From: Motilibacter deserti
GTDB lineage: Bacteria > Actinomycetota > Actinomycetes > Motilibacterales > Motilibacteraceae
Reading direction: 5' to 3'
DNA: 64,000 nucleotides
NCBI RefSeq assembly: GCF_011250635.1
Contig: NZ_JAANNP010000003.1
Span: forward strand, 1-64,000
Below, one piece after another: positions 44,233 through 52,918 of the stretch. The position numbers and the translations under genes are program-made. Below the pieces are notes generated by a model. The model had not been told where the DNA came from. It was given only the letters and a program-made list of their open reading frames with translations, and made no database searches. The first letter of the stretch is position 1; every line of letters starts with the position of its first letter.

Positions 44233-46176
44233 TTAAGCCGGCTTCCGCATCCGCTCTTGACGGCGCAGCTTCAACGCTATTGCGCTCATGACGCCGGCCG
44301 TGGCTCCGAGCGCGGCGCCGAGGGCGACCGACGCGATGCTGGGAGCGGCGATCCCGGCCACCCAGGCTCCCAGCACGACGGCCAGGCCGAAGCCGAGGCC
44401 CACGAGCGCCATCCCCGCCAGCGTCGCGAGGCCCGCCTCGCCGGTACGGCGTACGGTGCCCAGGAAGGACTCGGCGAACGCGGCCACGGCCAGCACGAGC
44501 ACCAGCAGCGCCCCGGCCGGCAGGGTCAGCCACCCGCTGCCGTTCCGAGCGACCGCGAAGCCGTATTCGCTCGTGCTGTCGCCGTCCGTCAGCTCGAGCT
44601 TCGCGTCGACGGGGCCGGGGATGATCCACCGTGCCGAGGTGGCATTGAGCTCGGCCTGGCCGTTGCGATCCAGCCGCACCGAGTTGCTGCCGCCCAAGGG
44701 AATCCCGAGAACGCCGAAGCTGAGTTCTGCTGTGGGGCGACCTTCGCCTCGCGCGCGGACCGGGATCGGCTGAGCGAGGGCGATCTTCGGCGTGGAGACG
44801 TTCGGGTCCACGCCGGCGACCTGTACGGCGCCGGCCGCCGGCTCGGGCGCCATCGGCCCGCCACCGGGGCTCCAGGCGGCCACCGCTAGCGCGGCGAGGG
44901 CGCATGCGGCGGCGGCGCCACCGAAGCGGCGGGCGGACCGTCGCGTACGCCTGGGGACCGGCAGCGGGGTGGGCGCGGGGGCGGGCGTCGGCTCGATTAG
45001 TGCGCTCTCTTCCTGCGCCCCGGCCCCGTCGTCCGTCTCGTCCACGGGCGCCACGGATTGCCTGCGCGGGAAGGGGATGACCTTGCGCGCCGGGTCGTGC
45101 GCGCTGACCCCGCCGGCCGCGAGGTCTGCGTGCCGCGCGGCTCCGAGCGCGATCGCGTGCTCGGGGTCCGTGCTGACGACCTCGGCCGGGACGGCGTACC
45201 GCACCAGTTGGGAGACGAGTGGGATGCGGGAGGAGCCGCCGACCAGCAGGACGCCGTCGAGCTCGTCGGGCTCCATGGCCGCCGACGAGACCACTCGGAG
45301 CAGGGCCTGGGTAGAGTCCTCGATCGCGGGCCGGATCATCTGCTCGAACTCGCTCCGGGTCAGCCGGACGTTCCCCTGCCAGTTGGGCAGCAGAACGGGG
45401 ATCTGCACTTCGGTGTCGGACGACAGCGCCTCCTTCGCCGACACGCAGGCCGACTGCAGCTGCGCGAGCGCGGCGGCCGCGACCGGGTCGTCGGGGTCGA
45501 GCTGGTCGGCCGCGCCGTTGGTGAAGGACACGACGTGCGCGAGGACCGCGGCGTCGAAGTCGATACCGCCCAGGTGCTCGATGCCTCCGGGCTCTCCGAC
45601 GATGGCGAACTTGCCTTCGTCTCCGGCGACGACCACGGCGGCGTCGAAGGTGCCGCCCCCGAGGTCGTAGACCGCGAGAGCCGTGCCCGCGGCGAGCTGC
45701 CGGTGCCCCGCGTGCTGGATCGCCGCGGCGACCGGCTCGGGAAGCAGGAGAGGCGCCTCCAGCTCGGCGATCTGCAGCACCTGCTCGAACAGCTCCTGGC
45801 GGACCGGCCCCCAGTTCGCCGGGTGCGTGACCGTCACGCGGCTCGGCTTCTCACCCTCCCGCTCGGCGACGGTCCCGTGCACCCAGCGCAGCAGGCGCGC
45901 TGAGAGGCGCTCGACGGAGTACGCGGACTCGCCCAGCACGAGCGGCGTCGGGTCGCCAAAGCGGCGCTTGAACTCCCGGGCGACGCGGTCCGGGTCGCTC
46001 ACGCCCCGCCGCTCCGCCGCCTGCCCGACGAGGATCTCCTCGTCCCCGCCGACAAAGACGACCGACGGCACCGAGGGCGTGCGCTCCCCGAGCGTGACCA
46101 TCTCCGGCCGGCCGTCACGGCTCACGGCGGCGGCGGTATAGGTCGTGCCGAGGTCGACGCCGAGGGCGTAGGTCAC
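44233..46176 (-). CDS. membrane-anchored Hsp70-family ATPase without substrate-binding domain
   Basis: A 647-residue protein. Residues 1-360 are a complete Hsp70 nucleotide-binding domain: phosphate-1 VDLGTTYT (7-14), phosphate-2 YDLGGGTFD (170-178) and adenosine loop VLLVGGSSRIPLV (309-321). Instead of a substrate-binding domain there is a Pro-rich linker, a membrane helix at about 419-435, an outer beta domain and further hydrophobic segments near the C-terminus (WLTLPAGALLVLVLAVAAF and two more). It should therefore be fixed in the membrane and use ATP to act on membrane partners. The GTG at 46176 after GGGAGGATG gives the DLGTT start. It is the first gene of the operon with the surface protein and faces the dynamin pair's transcription unit. 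Confidence 0.87.
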   Translation of the reverse strand: MTYALGVDLGTTYTAAAVSRDGRPEMVTLGERTPSVPSVVFVGGDEEILVGQAAERRGVSDPDRVAREFKRRFGDPTPLVLGESAYSVERLSARLLRWVHGTVAEREGEKPSRVTVTHPANWGPVRQELFEQVLQIAELEAPLLLPEPVAAAIQHAGHRQLAAGTALAVYDLGGGTFDAAVVVAGDEGKFAIVGEPGGIEHLGGIDFDAAVLAHVVSFTNGAADQLDPDDPVAAAALAQLQSACVSAKEALSSDTEVQIPVLLPNWQGNVRLTRSEFEQMIRPAIEDSTQALLRVVSSAAMEPDELDGVLLVGGSSRIPLVSQLVRYAVPAEVVSTDPEHAIALGAARHADLAAGGVSAHDPARKVIPFPRRQSVAPVDETDDGAGAQEESALIEPTPAPAPTPLPVPRRTRRSARRFGGAAAACALAALAVAAWSPGGGPMAPEPAAGAVQVAGVDPNVSTPKIALAQPIPVRARGEGRPTAELSFGVLGIPLGGSNSVRLDRNGQAELNATSARWIIPGPVDAKLELTDGDSTSEYGFAVARNGSGWLTLPAGALLVLVLAVAAFAESFLGTVRRTGEAGLATLAGMALVGLGFGLAVVLGAWVAGIAAPSIASVALGAALGATAGVMSAIALKLRRQERMRKPA

Positions 46177-46418
46177 GGTGTCATCCTCCCTCCACTTGGA
46201 CTCTTCTGGTGCCGGAGACAGACCCACGCCTGACCCGTGCGTCGACGATCAGGACGCTTGACGATGACGCGGTCCAGCGCGACGCTGCCACGGTTGAAGT
46301 CCCATAGCGTCGCGAATGTCGAGTGGCGCAAGGTGGTGACGCAAGCGAGGGGCTGGTGGCGGTGGCAGGACTGTGCGTCCTCAGCGTAGTATCCCGACTA
46401 TCGTTGGAGGGGAATGCA

Positions 46419-46985
46419 ATGCCCACGCGGCTTGCCTTTGTTCTCGAGATGAGTGATGAAATCTTCGCCGCTTTCGCCGAGGAGCGGGGATGGGTGGGGG
46501 CACCGCAGACCGAGCGTGATTCAAGTGAAGAGGATCGCTTCGAGCGGACTTGGCAGCTGGCGGACGGTAGTGGCACTGTCGTCTTCGTGGATGACGCACT
46601 GCTGGAGGTCCAATTCGTGGAGGTGGAGGCGAGCGGGGAGCTGGAGGTTCGCAAGGCAATCGAAGAAGAGTTCCCGTGCTACGACAACGAGCAGTGTCTG
46701 GCTTCTCTGGACTTTGAACAGGAAGCCGTGACCGTGTGTCGCGCCCTGGATATGCTCGCGTGTACTGCACCTAATCGGTTCGACCAAAACGTCTTCAATG
46801 CTACCGTGCGGGCTTTGGCTGATGTGCGCGAAGAAGTTCGCGTAGCTGCGCTGAGAATTGTGCGACAAACCGAATGGACTGACTTCTTGGCAGTGGTGAC
46901 CCGCGTATCCCTTGCCGACCCTAGCGATCGTGTGCGCAGGTTGGCTGCAGGACCCAGGATGATTCTAGAGGTCCTATCCGAGTAG
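46419..46985 (+). CDS. acidic HEAT-like protein, candidate immunity protein
   Basis: A 188-residue, strongly acidic protein with no family that can be named. Its C-terminal third has two helix pairs like HEAT repeats (NATVRALADVREEVRVAALRIV; VTRVSLADPSDRVRRLAAG). The ATG at 46419 has GGAGGGGA upstream; a possible -10 box TAGTAT lies at 46387. The G+C content is about 55% in a sampled line, far below the genome, and equals that of the toxin end of the neighbouring gene, whose stop is 16 bases away in tail-to-tail orientation. Size, acidity, and context make it the best candidate for the immunity protein of the predicted deaminase. Orientation opposite to the toxin is unusual and leaves doubt. 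Confidence 0.75.
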   Translation: MPTRLAFVLEMSDEIFAAFAEERGWVGAPQTERDSSEEDRFERTWQLADGSGTVVFVDDALLEVQFVEVEASGELEVRKAIEEEFPCYDNEQCLASLDFEQEAVTVCRALDMLACTAPNRFDQNVFNATVRALADVREEVRVAALRIVRQTEWTDFLAVVTRVSLADPSDRVRRLAAGPRMILEVLSE

Positions 46986-47001
46986 GACTGGCAGGCGGCG
47001 C

Positions 47002-49668
47002 TCAAACTGGTCGCAGTGCGATAGGAAGCCGCTTGACCTTCTGGATCGCCTGGTCCAGTTTCTCGTTGTACCGAGACAACTTGTGAAGGAGGGCTAGGCG
47101 ATCTTCGTTGGACAACTTTCCAAGTTCTTGCTGTATGGTGGGGTCGTCGGGCGAAAGAATCCTCATCGTGATACCCCATTCTCGCAAGCGAACTAGCCCC
47201 GCCTCTCCGCTGCGCATATGCCGTAAGGTGGTGATTGACCCGTCGCTCCCTTCGACGTCCTGCTCGCCGTGGTATAGGGCCTCCGACTGCACGTCTATGC
47301 CCAAGCTCCACCCCTGTGATCGAGCCCAGGCCCGCAGTTGTCCCAGATGCTCGGCGCACCTTGCGCACGGACTTCGCGTCACCTTAAGGCTCAGAACAGC
47401 CCGGGGCTGCGTTTCCCCGGGCGCTGTCTCATCGGCAGTCGGTCCTGTGCTGCTCGCCCACGTTGACTTCACCTCGCTGATCACAAGATCCTCGGCGTGT
47501 GTCGTCTCGCTTCTGCTCAGCTTTTTCTCGTAAGAGGTCACACGTGTGGATGTGTGAAGCTCGGCCAGAGCGGCTGTCTCGCCGTAGCCGACGGTCGGCC
47601 GCCCGCTGGGCCACTTGAATGACCCCGAGAGGATTACGTTCCTCTCGATGTTCAATGAGAACTCCGCGTAAGGCTTACCGAGGTCGGTCAAGAGTTGCCG
47701 CGCCTGCTCATCTGCAGGGTCAACCTTGACGCTGCGAACTTTGGTCACTGGGCTTGCGGCGATATACACGTCGAACTTCCCAGGCTCGGCTCCTGTTCGC
47801 ACCTCGAGCAGGTCTAAACCCTGGGGAGCTCGTTGCCGCATTATCCTCCGGACTGCGGGTTGTACTGCCTCGTCGCGGACGCCCTCTGGTAATGCTTCGG
47901 CGACATCTGTCGCCACCAATTCACGAAGCCGCGGGTCCTTCTGTCGGTTATTGTCGGATGTGCCATGCCTAGGGCTTCCTCCTGAGCCGGCTCCGGTGAG
48001 CCGTCGCGCCAACCCCGCGACCCACCCCACCACCCGGTCCAGCGCGGAGTCGATCACCCCCCGAACCCGTCCGAGGATGTTGCGGACAGGCGTGGCGACG
48101 TCCCCGATCCCGAGCAACCGGGCGAGGAAGCCCAGCACGACCGGCAACGCCCGCGACATGGCCTGCTCGACGGCGTTCACGGCGTTGCCGATGCTCCCGC
48201 TGGCGATCGCCGCGATCGAGTCGAAGACGGAGTTGGCGAGGGCGCCGAGCTGCTGGGCGCGTTCGATGAAGAACTTGATCGTGTTGTAGACGGCGAGGAT
48301 CGCCTGGATGATCGCGCCGGCCGGGTTGAACATCGTGATCAGCCGCGTGATGGCGGCACCGACGACGGAGTTGGCGACCCAGTCGCGGATGCCGCCGAGG
48401 ACGGTGTCGACGAGGCCGCCGGCGAAGCTGGCGATGCGGTCGGCGATGGCACCGAGGCCGCCGGTGACGACGCTCTGGACCCAGTCGACCGTGCGCTCGA
48501 TCAGGGCCAGGCGGGGCTCGCCGATGAGGCGGGCGATGCGGGGGCGGATCGCGGCCCAGGTGAGGCCGAGCATCTCCATCGCGAAGCTGAGGATGCCGCG
48601 CAGGTCGAAGCGGGCGGGCAGGGTGACCGCGCCGCGCAGGGCGCCGGTCAGCCAGCCGAACAGGCCGGTCTGCAGGTGGCTGACGATGTTCGCCAGGAAG
48701 TGGCCGAGGCCGCCGCGGACCGCAGCGACGAGGTTGCCCGCGAAGCCGATGGGGTTGCGGACGATGGTGGTGAGCACGCCGCCGGCGCGGCGCACGATCG
48801 CCATGACCTGGTCGCCCGCTCCGCCGGCCATGGACAGGACGCCCTCGAACACGAACTCCAGCAGCTTGCCGCCGGCGCCGACCGCGAAGTCGCGCAGCCG
48901 TGCGAGCGGCGGGCCGAAGATGCCCGCGATCTTGTCCCAGGCCCCGGCCGGGTTGAGGATGTCGCCCGGCGTCAAAGCGTCCCAAGCCCGCGAGAACAAG
49001 CCGCGGATGGCGTCCCAGGTCAGGCCGAGCTGCCCCCACGCCGTGGTCAGCCAGTCCGCTGCGCGCTGGATCGCGCCGGACTGGGTCAGGTTCTGCACGA
49101 TCGCAGCACCGCCGGGGATCAGGCCGGCGATCGCCCCGATGACAGTGGTGGCCGTGCGCTCGACGGCCTGCCCGCTCACCGGGTCACGGCCGAGCACGAC
49201 GCAGAGCAGGCCGTACCCGGGCATCCGGCGTGCCCATCCCGCCAGCGTGCCCAGGATCCGGTCCTTCGCGGCCCCCGCCACCGCGCCGGCGGCACTGCTG
49301 ATCCCACGCCCGACCGCGCTCGCCGCTCCGCTGATGGCGCCGCCCACGCGGTCCCAGAACCCGCGCTGCACAGCTGTTCCGGCGCCTACCTGCCCCGCAC
49401 CATCGGGTCGCTGCTCGCCGGCGAGGGACGCGGCTGCGGGCTCATGCCTCATGAGCGGGACGGCTCCGGGTGCCGGCGGCGTACGCCCCGCTCCCGCAGT
49501 GCGGCGCTGCACGAGAGCCGCCACCGCGGCGTTCCCGGCCGCGCGCTGCAGCGCGAGCAGCTGAGCGGACCGCGGGCCGTTCCCGGGGCGCTCGGCCCGC
49601 GCCGGAGCGGCCGGCGCGCGCTGCACGTCCTGCCCGGGGCCCGGCGCGGCTGCGTCCCGCGTCAGCAC
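47002..49668 (-). CDS. eCIS-associated polymorphic toxin with C-terminal deaminase-like domain
   Basis: An 888-residue predicted cargo protein and last gene of the injection operon. The N-terminus has LLALQRAAGNAAVAALVQR (37-55), a tag also seen in the DUF4157 protein. Residues about 100-560 form a helical body known from large eCIS-associated proteins (NPIGFAGNLVAAVRGG, FLANIVSHLQTGLFGWL, PARFDLRGIL, LGLTWAAIRPRIA). The C-terminal 320 residues differ in base composition and carry H724-A-E726 and P767-C768-A-R-C771, the zinc and catalytic signature of the cytidine-deaminase fold, with hydrophobic strands in the expected places. Nucleic acid base deamination in target cells is inferred; DNA or RNA as target cannot be told. 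The GTG at 49668 lies 24 bases after the PAAR gene. Confidence 0.85.
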   Translation of the reverse strand: MLTRDAAAPGPGQDVQRAPAAPARAERPGNGPRSAQLLALQRAAGNAAVAALVQRRTAGAGRTPPAPGAVPLMRHEPAAASLAGEQRPDGAGQVGAGTAVQRGFWDRVGGAISGAASAVGRGISSAAGAVAGAAKDRILGTLAGWARRMPGYGLLCVVLGRDPVSGQAVERTATTVIGAIAGLIPGGAAIVQNLTQSGAIQRAADWLTTAWGQLGLTWDAIRGLFSRAWDALTPGDILNPAGAWDKIAGIFGPPLARLRDFAVGAGGKLLEFVFEGVLSMAGGAGDQVMAIVRRAGGVLTTIVRNPIGFAGNLVAAVRGGLGHFLANIVSHLQTGLFGWLTGALRGAVTLPARFDLRGILSFAMEMLGLTWAAIRPRIARLIGEPRLALIERTVDWVQSVVTGGLGAIADRIASFAGGLVDTVLGGIRDWVANSVVGAAITRLITMFNPAGAIIQAILAVYNTIKFFIERAQQLGALANSVFDSIAAIASGSIGNAVNAVEQAMSRALPVVLGFLARLLGIGDVATPVRNILGRVRGVIDSALDRVVGWVAGLARRLTGAGSGGSPRHGTSDNNRQKDPRLRELVATDVAEALPEGVRDEAVQPAVRRIMRQRAPQGLDLLEVRTGAEPGKFDVYIAASPVTKVRSVKVDPADEQARQLLTDLGKPYAEFSLNIERNVILSGSFKWPSGRPTVGYGETAALAELHTSTRVTSYEKKLSRSETTHAEDLVISEVKSTWASSTGPTADETAPGETQPRAVLSLKVTRSPCARCAEHLGQLRAWARSQGWSLGIDVQSEALYHGEQDVEGSDGSITTLRHMRSGEAGLVRLREWGITMRILSPDDPTIQQELGKLSNEDRLALLHKLSRYNEKLDQAIQKVKRLPIALRPV

Positions 49669-49692
49669 GGTGGTCCGTCCGGCTGCATGGCC

Positions 49693-50010
49693 TCAGCCCC
49701 CCACGATCACGGTCGGGCACCCCGGCCCCGGCACGATCGGGGCGCCGTGCGTGCTCATGTCCGCCACCCGCGCGGCGGGAAAGCCGCCGATGAGGACGGT
49801 CATGCTTCCCATCGCGATGCCGTTCGGGGCGGGGGAGACGCAGACGATCCCACCCGGGAGCGCGTTCGCGACAGCGGCCGGCATCCCGCCGATGAGGACG
49901 GTCGGTACGGCCGCGGCGGGCGTGATCGGGCCGCCGACGTGCGGCTTCGGCCCGTCGAAGAGCGGGCAGAGCGCCGTGTCGCCTGCGCGCAGCGCCGGCC
50001 CCGGAGGCAT
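49693..50010 (-). CDS. PAAR-domain spike tip protein of the eCIS
   Basis: A 105-residue protein made of a PAAR-like domain: repeated Gly/Pro turns with VPTVLIGGMPAAVANA, GSMTVLIGGFPAARVADMSTHG and a final GPGCPTVIVGG. The His and Cys residues may bind the metal ion at the tip. In eCIS (Afp10-like) and T6SS such proteins sharpen the VgrG spike and may join the effector. The ATG at 50010 overlaps the preceding stop in TGATG, so it is coupled to the tail protein I gene; the effector gene follows at once, which fits cargo loading at the tip. Confidence 0.88.
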   Translation of the reverse strand: MPPGPALRAGDTALCPLFDGPKPHVGGPITPAAAVPTVLIGGMPAAVANALPGGIVCVSPAPNGIAMGSMTVLIGGFPAARVADMSTHGAPIVPGPGCPTVIVGG

Positions 50011-50552
50011 CAGCCCGTCGCGATCTCTAGCCGGTGCAGGAGGTGGGCGGGCTTGAGCCGCGACACCATGTGCTCGAGCTCGCTCCGGTCGACGCTCCCG
50101 TCCAGCCGCCCGAGCCGGACCACGAGCTCGTACGGCGCCGTCCCCTCCACCAGCTGCACGTCCGTCCCGGTGTGCAGGGCCAGCTGGCGTTCGAGCGCCG
50201 CGGGCATCCCCTGCTGGCTGAGCAGGGCGGCCGTCTCCCGGATCAGCGCTCGCTGCCCGGCCGGGTCGGGGATGCGCTCGGGGTCGACGCCCACCCACTC
50301 GGCGATCCAGGCGAGGAAGTCCGTCGGCGCCAGATCCGGGTCGAAGTAGGCCTCCAGGCAGTCGAGGACGACGAAGACCGGGGCGAGCACGGGGTCCAGC
50401 CCCGACACGAAGCGTTGGGCGAAGTCGTCGTCCTGGTAGAGGCCCGGCAGCTGGGCGGCGATCGAACGCGGAGACACCGGCACGGTGCACGCCTCCCCGT
50501 CCTCGTCCGGTCTCGCGTGGACGAGCTGCTCCAGCTCCAGCGCTCCGCGCAT
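50010..50552 (-). CDS. phage tail protein I-like baseplate component
   Basis: A 180-residue protein of the tail protein I (P2 gpI/TIGR02242-like) family, recognised by LPGLYQDDDFAQRFVSGLDPVLAPV, FLAWIAEWVGVD and the C-terminal LKPAHLLHRLEI. It should form part of the baseplate wedge together with the gpJ-like protein next to it, from whose stop it is separated by nine bases. The ATG at 50552 is used. Family members are found in most eCIS clusters (Afp12 position). Confidence 0.85.
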   Translation of the reverse strand: MRGALELEQLVHARPDEDGEACTVPVSPRSIAAQLPGLYQDDDFAQRFVSGLDPVLAPVFVVLDCLEAYFDPDLAPTDFLAWIAEWVGVDPERIPDPAGQRALIRETAALLSQQGMPAALERQLALHTGTDVQLVEGTAPYELVVRLGRLDGSVDRSELEHMVSRLKPAHLLHRLEIATG

Positions 50553-50561
50553 GCCGGCTCC

Positions 50562-52508
50562 TCAGACCCTGACCTGGTGGTGATAAGAGAAGACGAGTTC
50601 GTGCGTGCCGATCTCCAGGCGGTCGACCTGGCCGGCTCTCCGCTGGCTGGCGAGGTCGACGGGGAACAGGCGTACCGCGTCCACGATGTCGACGCCGGGC
50701 ACGCGTTGCAGCACCGCCGCGATCTCGTGCACGAGCACGGGCCGCCCGAAGGGCCAGCCACGGCCGTCCGGGCCGCCGCGCAGCGGGTCGAGGTAGCGGT
50801 AGAGCGCCCGCAGGCTCGCCGCGCTGACCATTGTGCTCTCGGCCGCGGGTGTCGACCGCATCGTCGCGACGACGGTCACACCGACGTACGTCGCCCGCTC
50901 GACCGAGACGCGTGTGCCGACCACCCGCCGCTCGTCGAGGAACTCCTGCACGCCTGCCACGACGTCCGGTGCCGGGATGAGGTCCTGGAACTCCAGGCCG
51001 CCGTGCTCGCCCTCGGGCGCGACCGGCACGAGCAGGACCCGGACCGAGCCGGGCGCCACCCCCGCCTCGCCGGCGGTGACGCAGCGCGCGCGCGCGACCG
51101 AGTTCGGCGCCGCCTGCTTGGCCAGGTTCTCGAAGTCCTCGGCGGTGACGGCGCGCTGCCGCGTCCGCAGCACCATCGGGCCCCGGACCTTCGCCTCGTC
51201 CACGCTCTCGGGATCCGTGCCCCCGCGCGCCGCGATGCGGTTGTCCACCGACGTGATGTAGGGCACCGAGTCCTTCAGCACGTCGATCGCGTGACGAGCG
51301 ATGTTCCCCTTCCGTCCCCCACCGGAGAGGTACTCCCGGATCGTGATGCCGGAGCCCTGCGGCGGGACGCCGCCGTAGCAGCGCAGGCTCCCGTCCGGGT
51401 TGCGGACCGCGGGGCCGAACACCAGCTCACCCGCGACGGCGTCGACCATCACGTGGTGGGAGTCCTGCGTGCTGGCGGCGAACGATGCCACCTCCTGCCA
51501 CTCCTGAACGCCTCTACCGGTGTCGACCTCGACCACCCGCGGCCCCGGGCCGGGCACGACGGGCGTGTGCCGCAGCGGGAAGCGCTGGCCCGGGACGCCG
51601 TCCGAGACGCCGACGACCTCGTTCAGCACGACGTCGGCGTGCACGGCGTCGACCGTGCCGCCCATGGTGAACGCCGTCACTCGGTTGATCCGCGGGGAGC
51701 GCTCGTACGCCCGCAGCCCGTTCTCCGCCGGCACCACGCGGCACCGCAGCCATGCCGCCAGCCGTTCCAGTTCCCCGACGGAGCTCTGGTGCGAACCGGG
51801 GACCGTGAGCACGACGTCCCCGTCGAGGTTGAGCGCACCGGTGGAGTCGGAGATCACCTCGCACTCCGCCCACGTCGCGCCGTCCCACGCCTCCCAGACC
51901 GTGGGGGCGTATTCGGGCAGGACGCCCGCGGCGGTGAGCTCGCACCCGAACCGCACCGTCACCAGGCACGCGGGCACCGCGTCCGAGAGGCCGATGTAGA
52001 GGCAGTCGCCGGGCTGCGGGAGAGGGGCGAAGCAGTCGAAGGAGAGCCCCTCGTCCAGCATCCCGGTGCGTTGCACGACGCTGTCTCCGGCCGGCTGCGT
52101 CACGACGTACGCCCGCCGGGTCGCGATGATCTCCAGCAGTCCCGTGGTGGTGAACACGACGGCCTCCTCTTCGCCCCGCCGGGTCGCGACCCGCGTCCCG
52201 GCGGGCACCGGGACCGTGCCCGGCTGCGGCGCCGAGAGCTCGAACGTGACCGGGACGTGCGCCGCCTTCGGCGCCTCCAGTTGCACGCCGAGGAGCTCGA
52301 GGAAGGCCACCTGCAACCGGTCGGGGACCTGGTTGAGCCTCCAGAGCAGCTGGTCGACCATGTAGGCGAACGTCTCGATGAGCGTGACCCCCGGGTCGGA
52401 GACGTTGTGGTCCGTCCACTCCGGGCAGCGTTGCTGGACGAGCCGCTTGGCGTCGTCGACGAGCGACTGGAAGTCGCGGTCGTCCAGGTGCGGGGCGGGC
52501 AGCGCCAT
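50562..52508 (-). CDS. gpJ-like baseplate assembly protein
   Basis: A 648-residue putative baseplate assembly protein (gpJ/Afp11 class). The start LDDRDFQSLVDDAKRLVQQRCPEWTDHNVSDPGVTLIETFAYM is highly characteristic of this family, as is the later GGRKGNIARHAIDVLKDSVPYITSVDN and the DPESVDEAK...AVTAEDFENLA section. It makes the wedge of the baseplate which triggers sheath contraction. It stands between the gp25-like gene (3 bases) and tail protein I (9 bases), as in other injection systems. Confidence 0.92.
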   Translation of the reverse strand: MALPAPHLDDRDFQSLVDDAKRLVQQRCPEWTDHNVSDPGVTLIETFAYMVDQLLWRLNQVPDRLQVAFLELLGVQLEAPKAAHVPVTFELSAPQPGTVPVPAGTRVATRRGEEEAVVFTTTGLLEIIATRRAYVVTQPAGDSVVQRTGMLDEGLSFDCFAPLPQPGDCLYIGLSDAVPACLVTVRFGCELTAAGVLPEYAPTVWEAWDGATWAECEVISDSTGALNLDGDVVLTVPGSHQSSVGELERLAAWLRCRVVPAENGLRAYERSPRINRVTAFTMGGTVDAVHADVVLNEVVGVSDGVPGQRFPLRHTPVVPGPGPRVVEVDTGRGVQEWQEVASFAASTQDSHHVMVDAVAGELVFGPAVRNPDGSLRCYGGVPPQGSGITIREYLSGGGRKGNIARHAIDVLKDSVPYITSVDNRIAARGGTDPESVDEAKVRGPMVLRTRQRAVTAEDFENLAKQAAPNSVARARCVTAGEAGVAPGSVRVLLVPVAPEGEHGGLEFQDLIPAPDVVAGVQEFLDERRVVGTRVSVERATYVGVTVVATMRSTPAAESTMVSAASLRALYRYLDPLRGGPDGRGWPFGRPVLVHEIAAVLQRVPGVDIVDAVRLFPVDLASQRRAGQVDRLEIGTHELVFSYHHQVRV

Positions 52509-52511
52509 GTC

Positions 52512-52910
52512 CTACTCCTCCGAGGGGATGGAGTAGAACGGGAACACCAGGTTGCGCGGGTCGTTGGTGCCCCGGATCGAGTAGCGGATCCGCACGTGCA
52601 TGACGCCCATCTCCGGGTTCACCGTCTCCACGTCGACGTCCTCGACGTCGATGCGGGGCTCCCAGCGGTCCAGTGCGCGGCGCACCTCGTAGCTCGCCCG
52701 GCCGGCCGTCGCGGCGTTCGCAGGCCCGAAGACCAGGTCGTGTATCCCGCAGCCGAACTCCGGGCGCATGGGGCGCTCGCCGGGAGCGGTCCCGAGGATC
52801 AGCCGGATGCTCTCCCGGATCTCGGTGTCGTCGGAGACCAGAGCCACCGAGCCCGTGGGGTCCACGCGCATCGGGAAGGCGATGCCCGAGCCGACGAAGT
52901 TCGCGCCCAT
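52512..52910 (-). CDS. GPW/gp25-like baseplate protein
   Basis: A 132-residue protein of the gp25 family, with PMRPEFGCGIHDLVF and the conserved EPRI motif in RALDRWEPRIDVEDV. In T4, T6SS and eCIS this protein (Afp9-like) sits at the joint between baseplate and first sheath ring. The start ATG at 52910 lies eight bases after the VgrG stop; the gpJ gene begins three bases after its own stop. Confidence 0.92.
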   Translation of the reverse strand: MGANFVGSGIAFPMRVDPTGSVALVSDDTEIRESIRLILGTAPGERPMRPEFGCGIHDLVFGPANAATAGRASYEVRRALDRWEPRIDVEDVDVETVNPEMGVMHVRIRYSIRGTNDPRNLVFPFYSIPSEE

Positions 52911-52918
52911 GCTGACTC

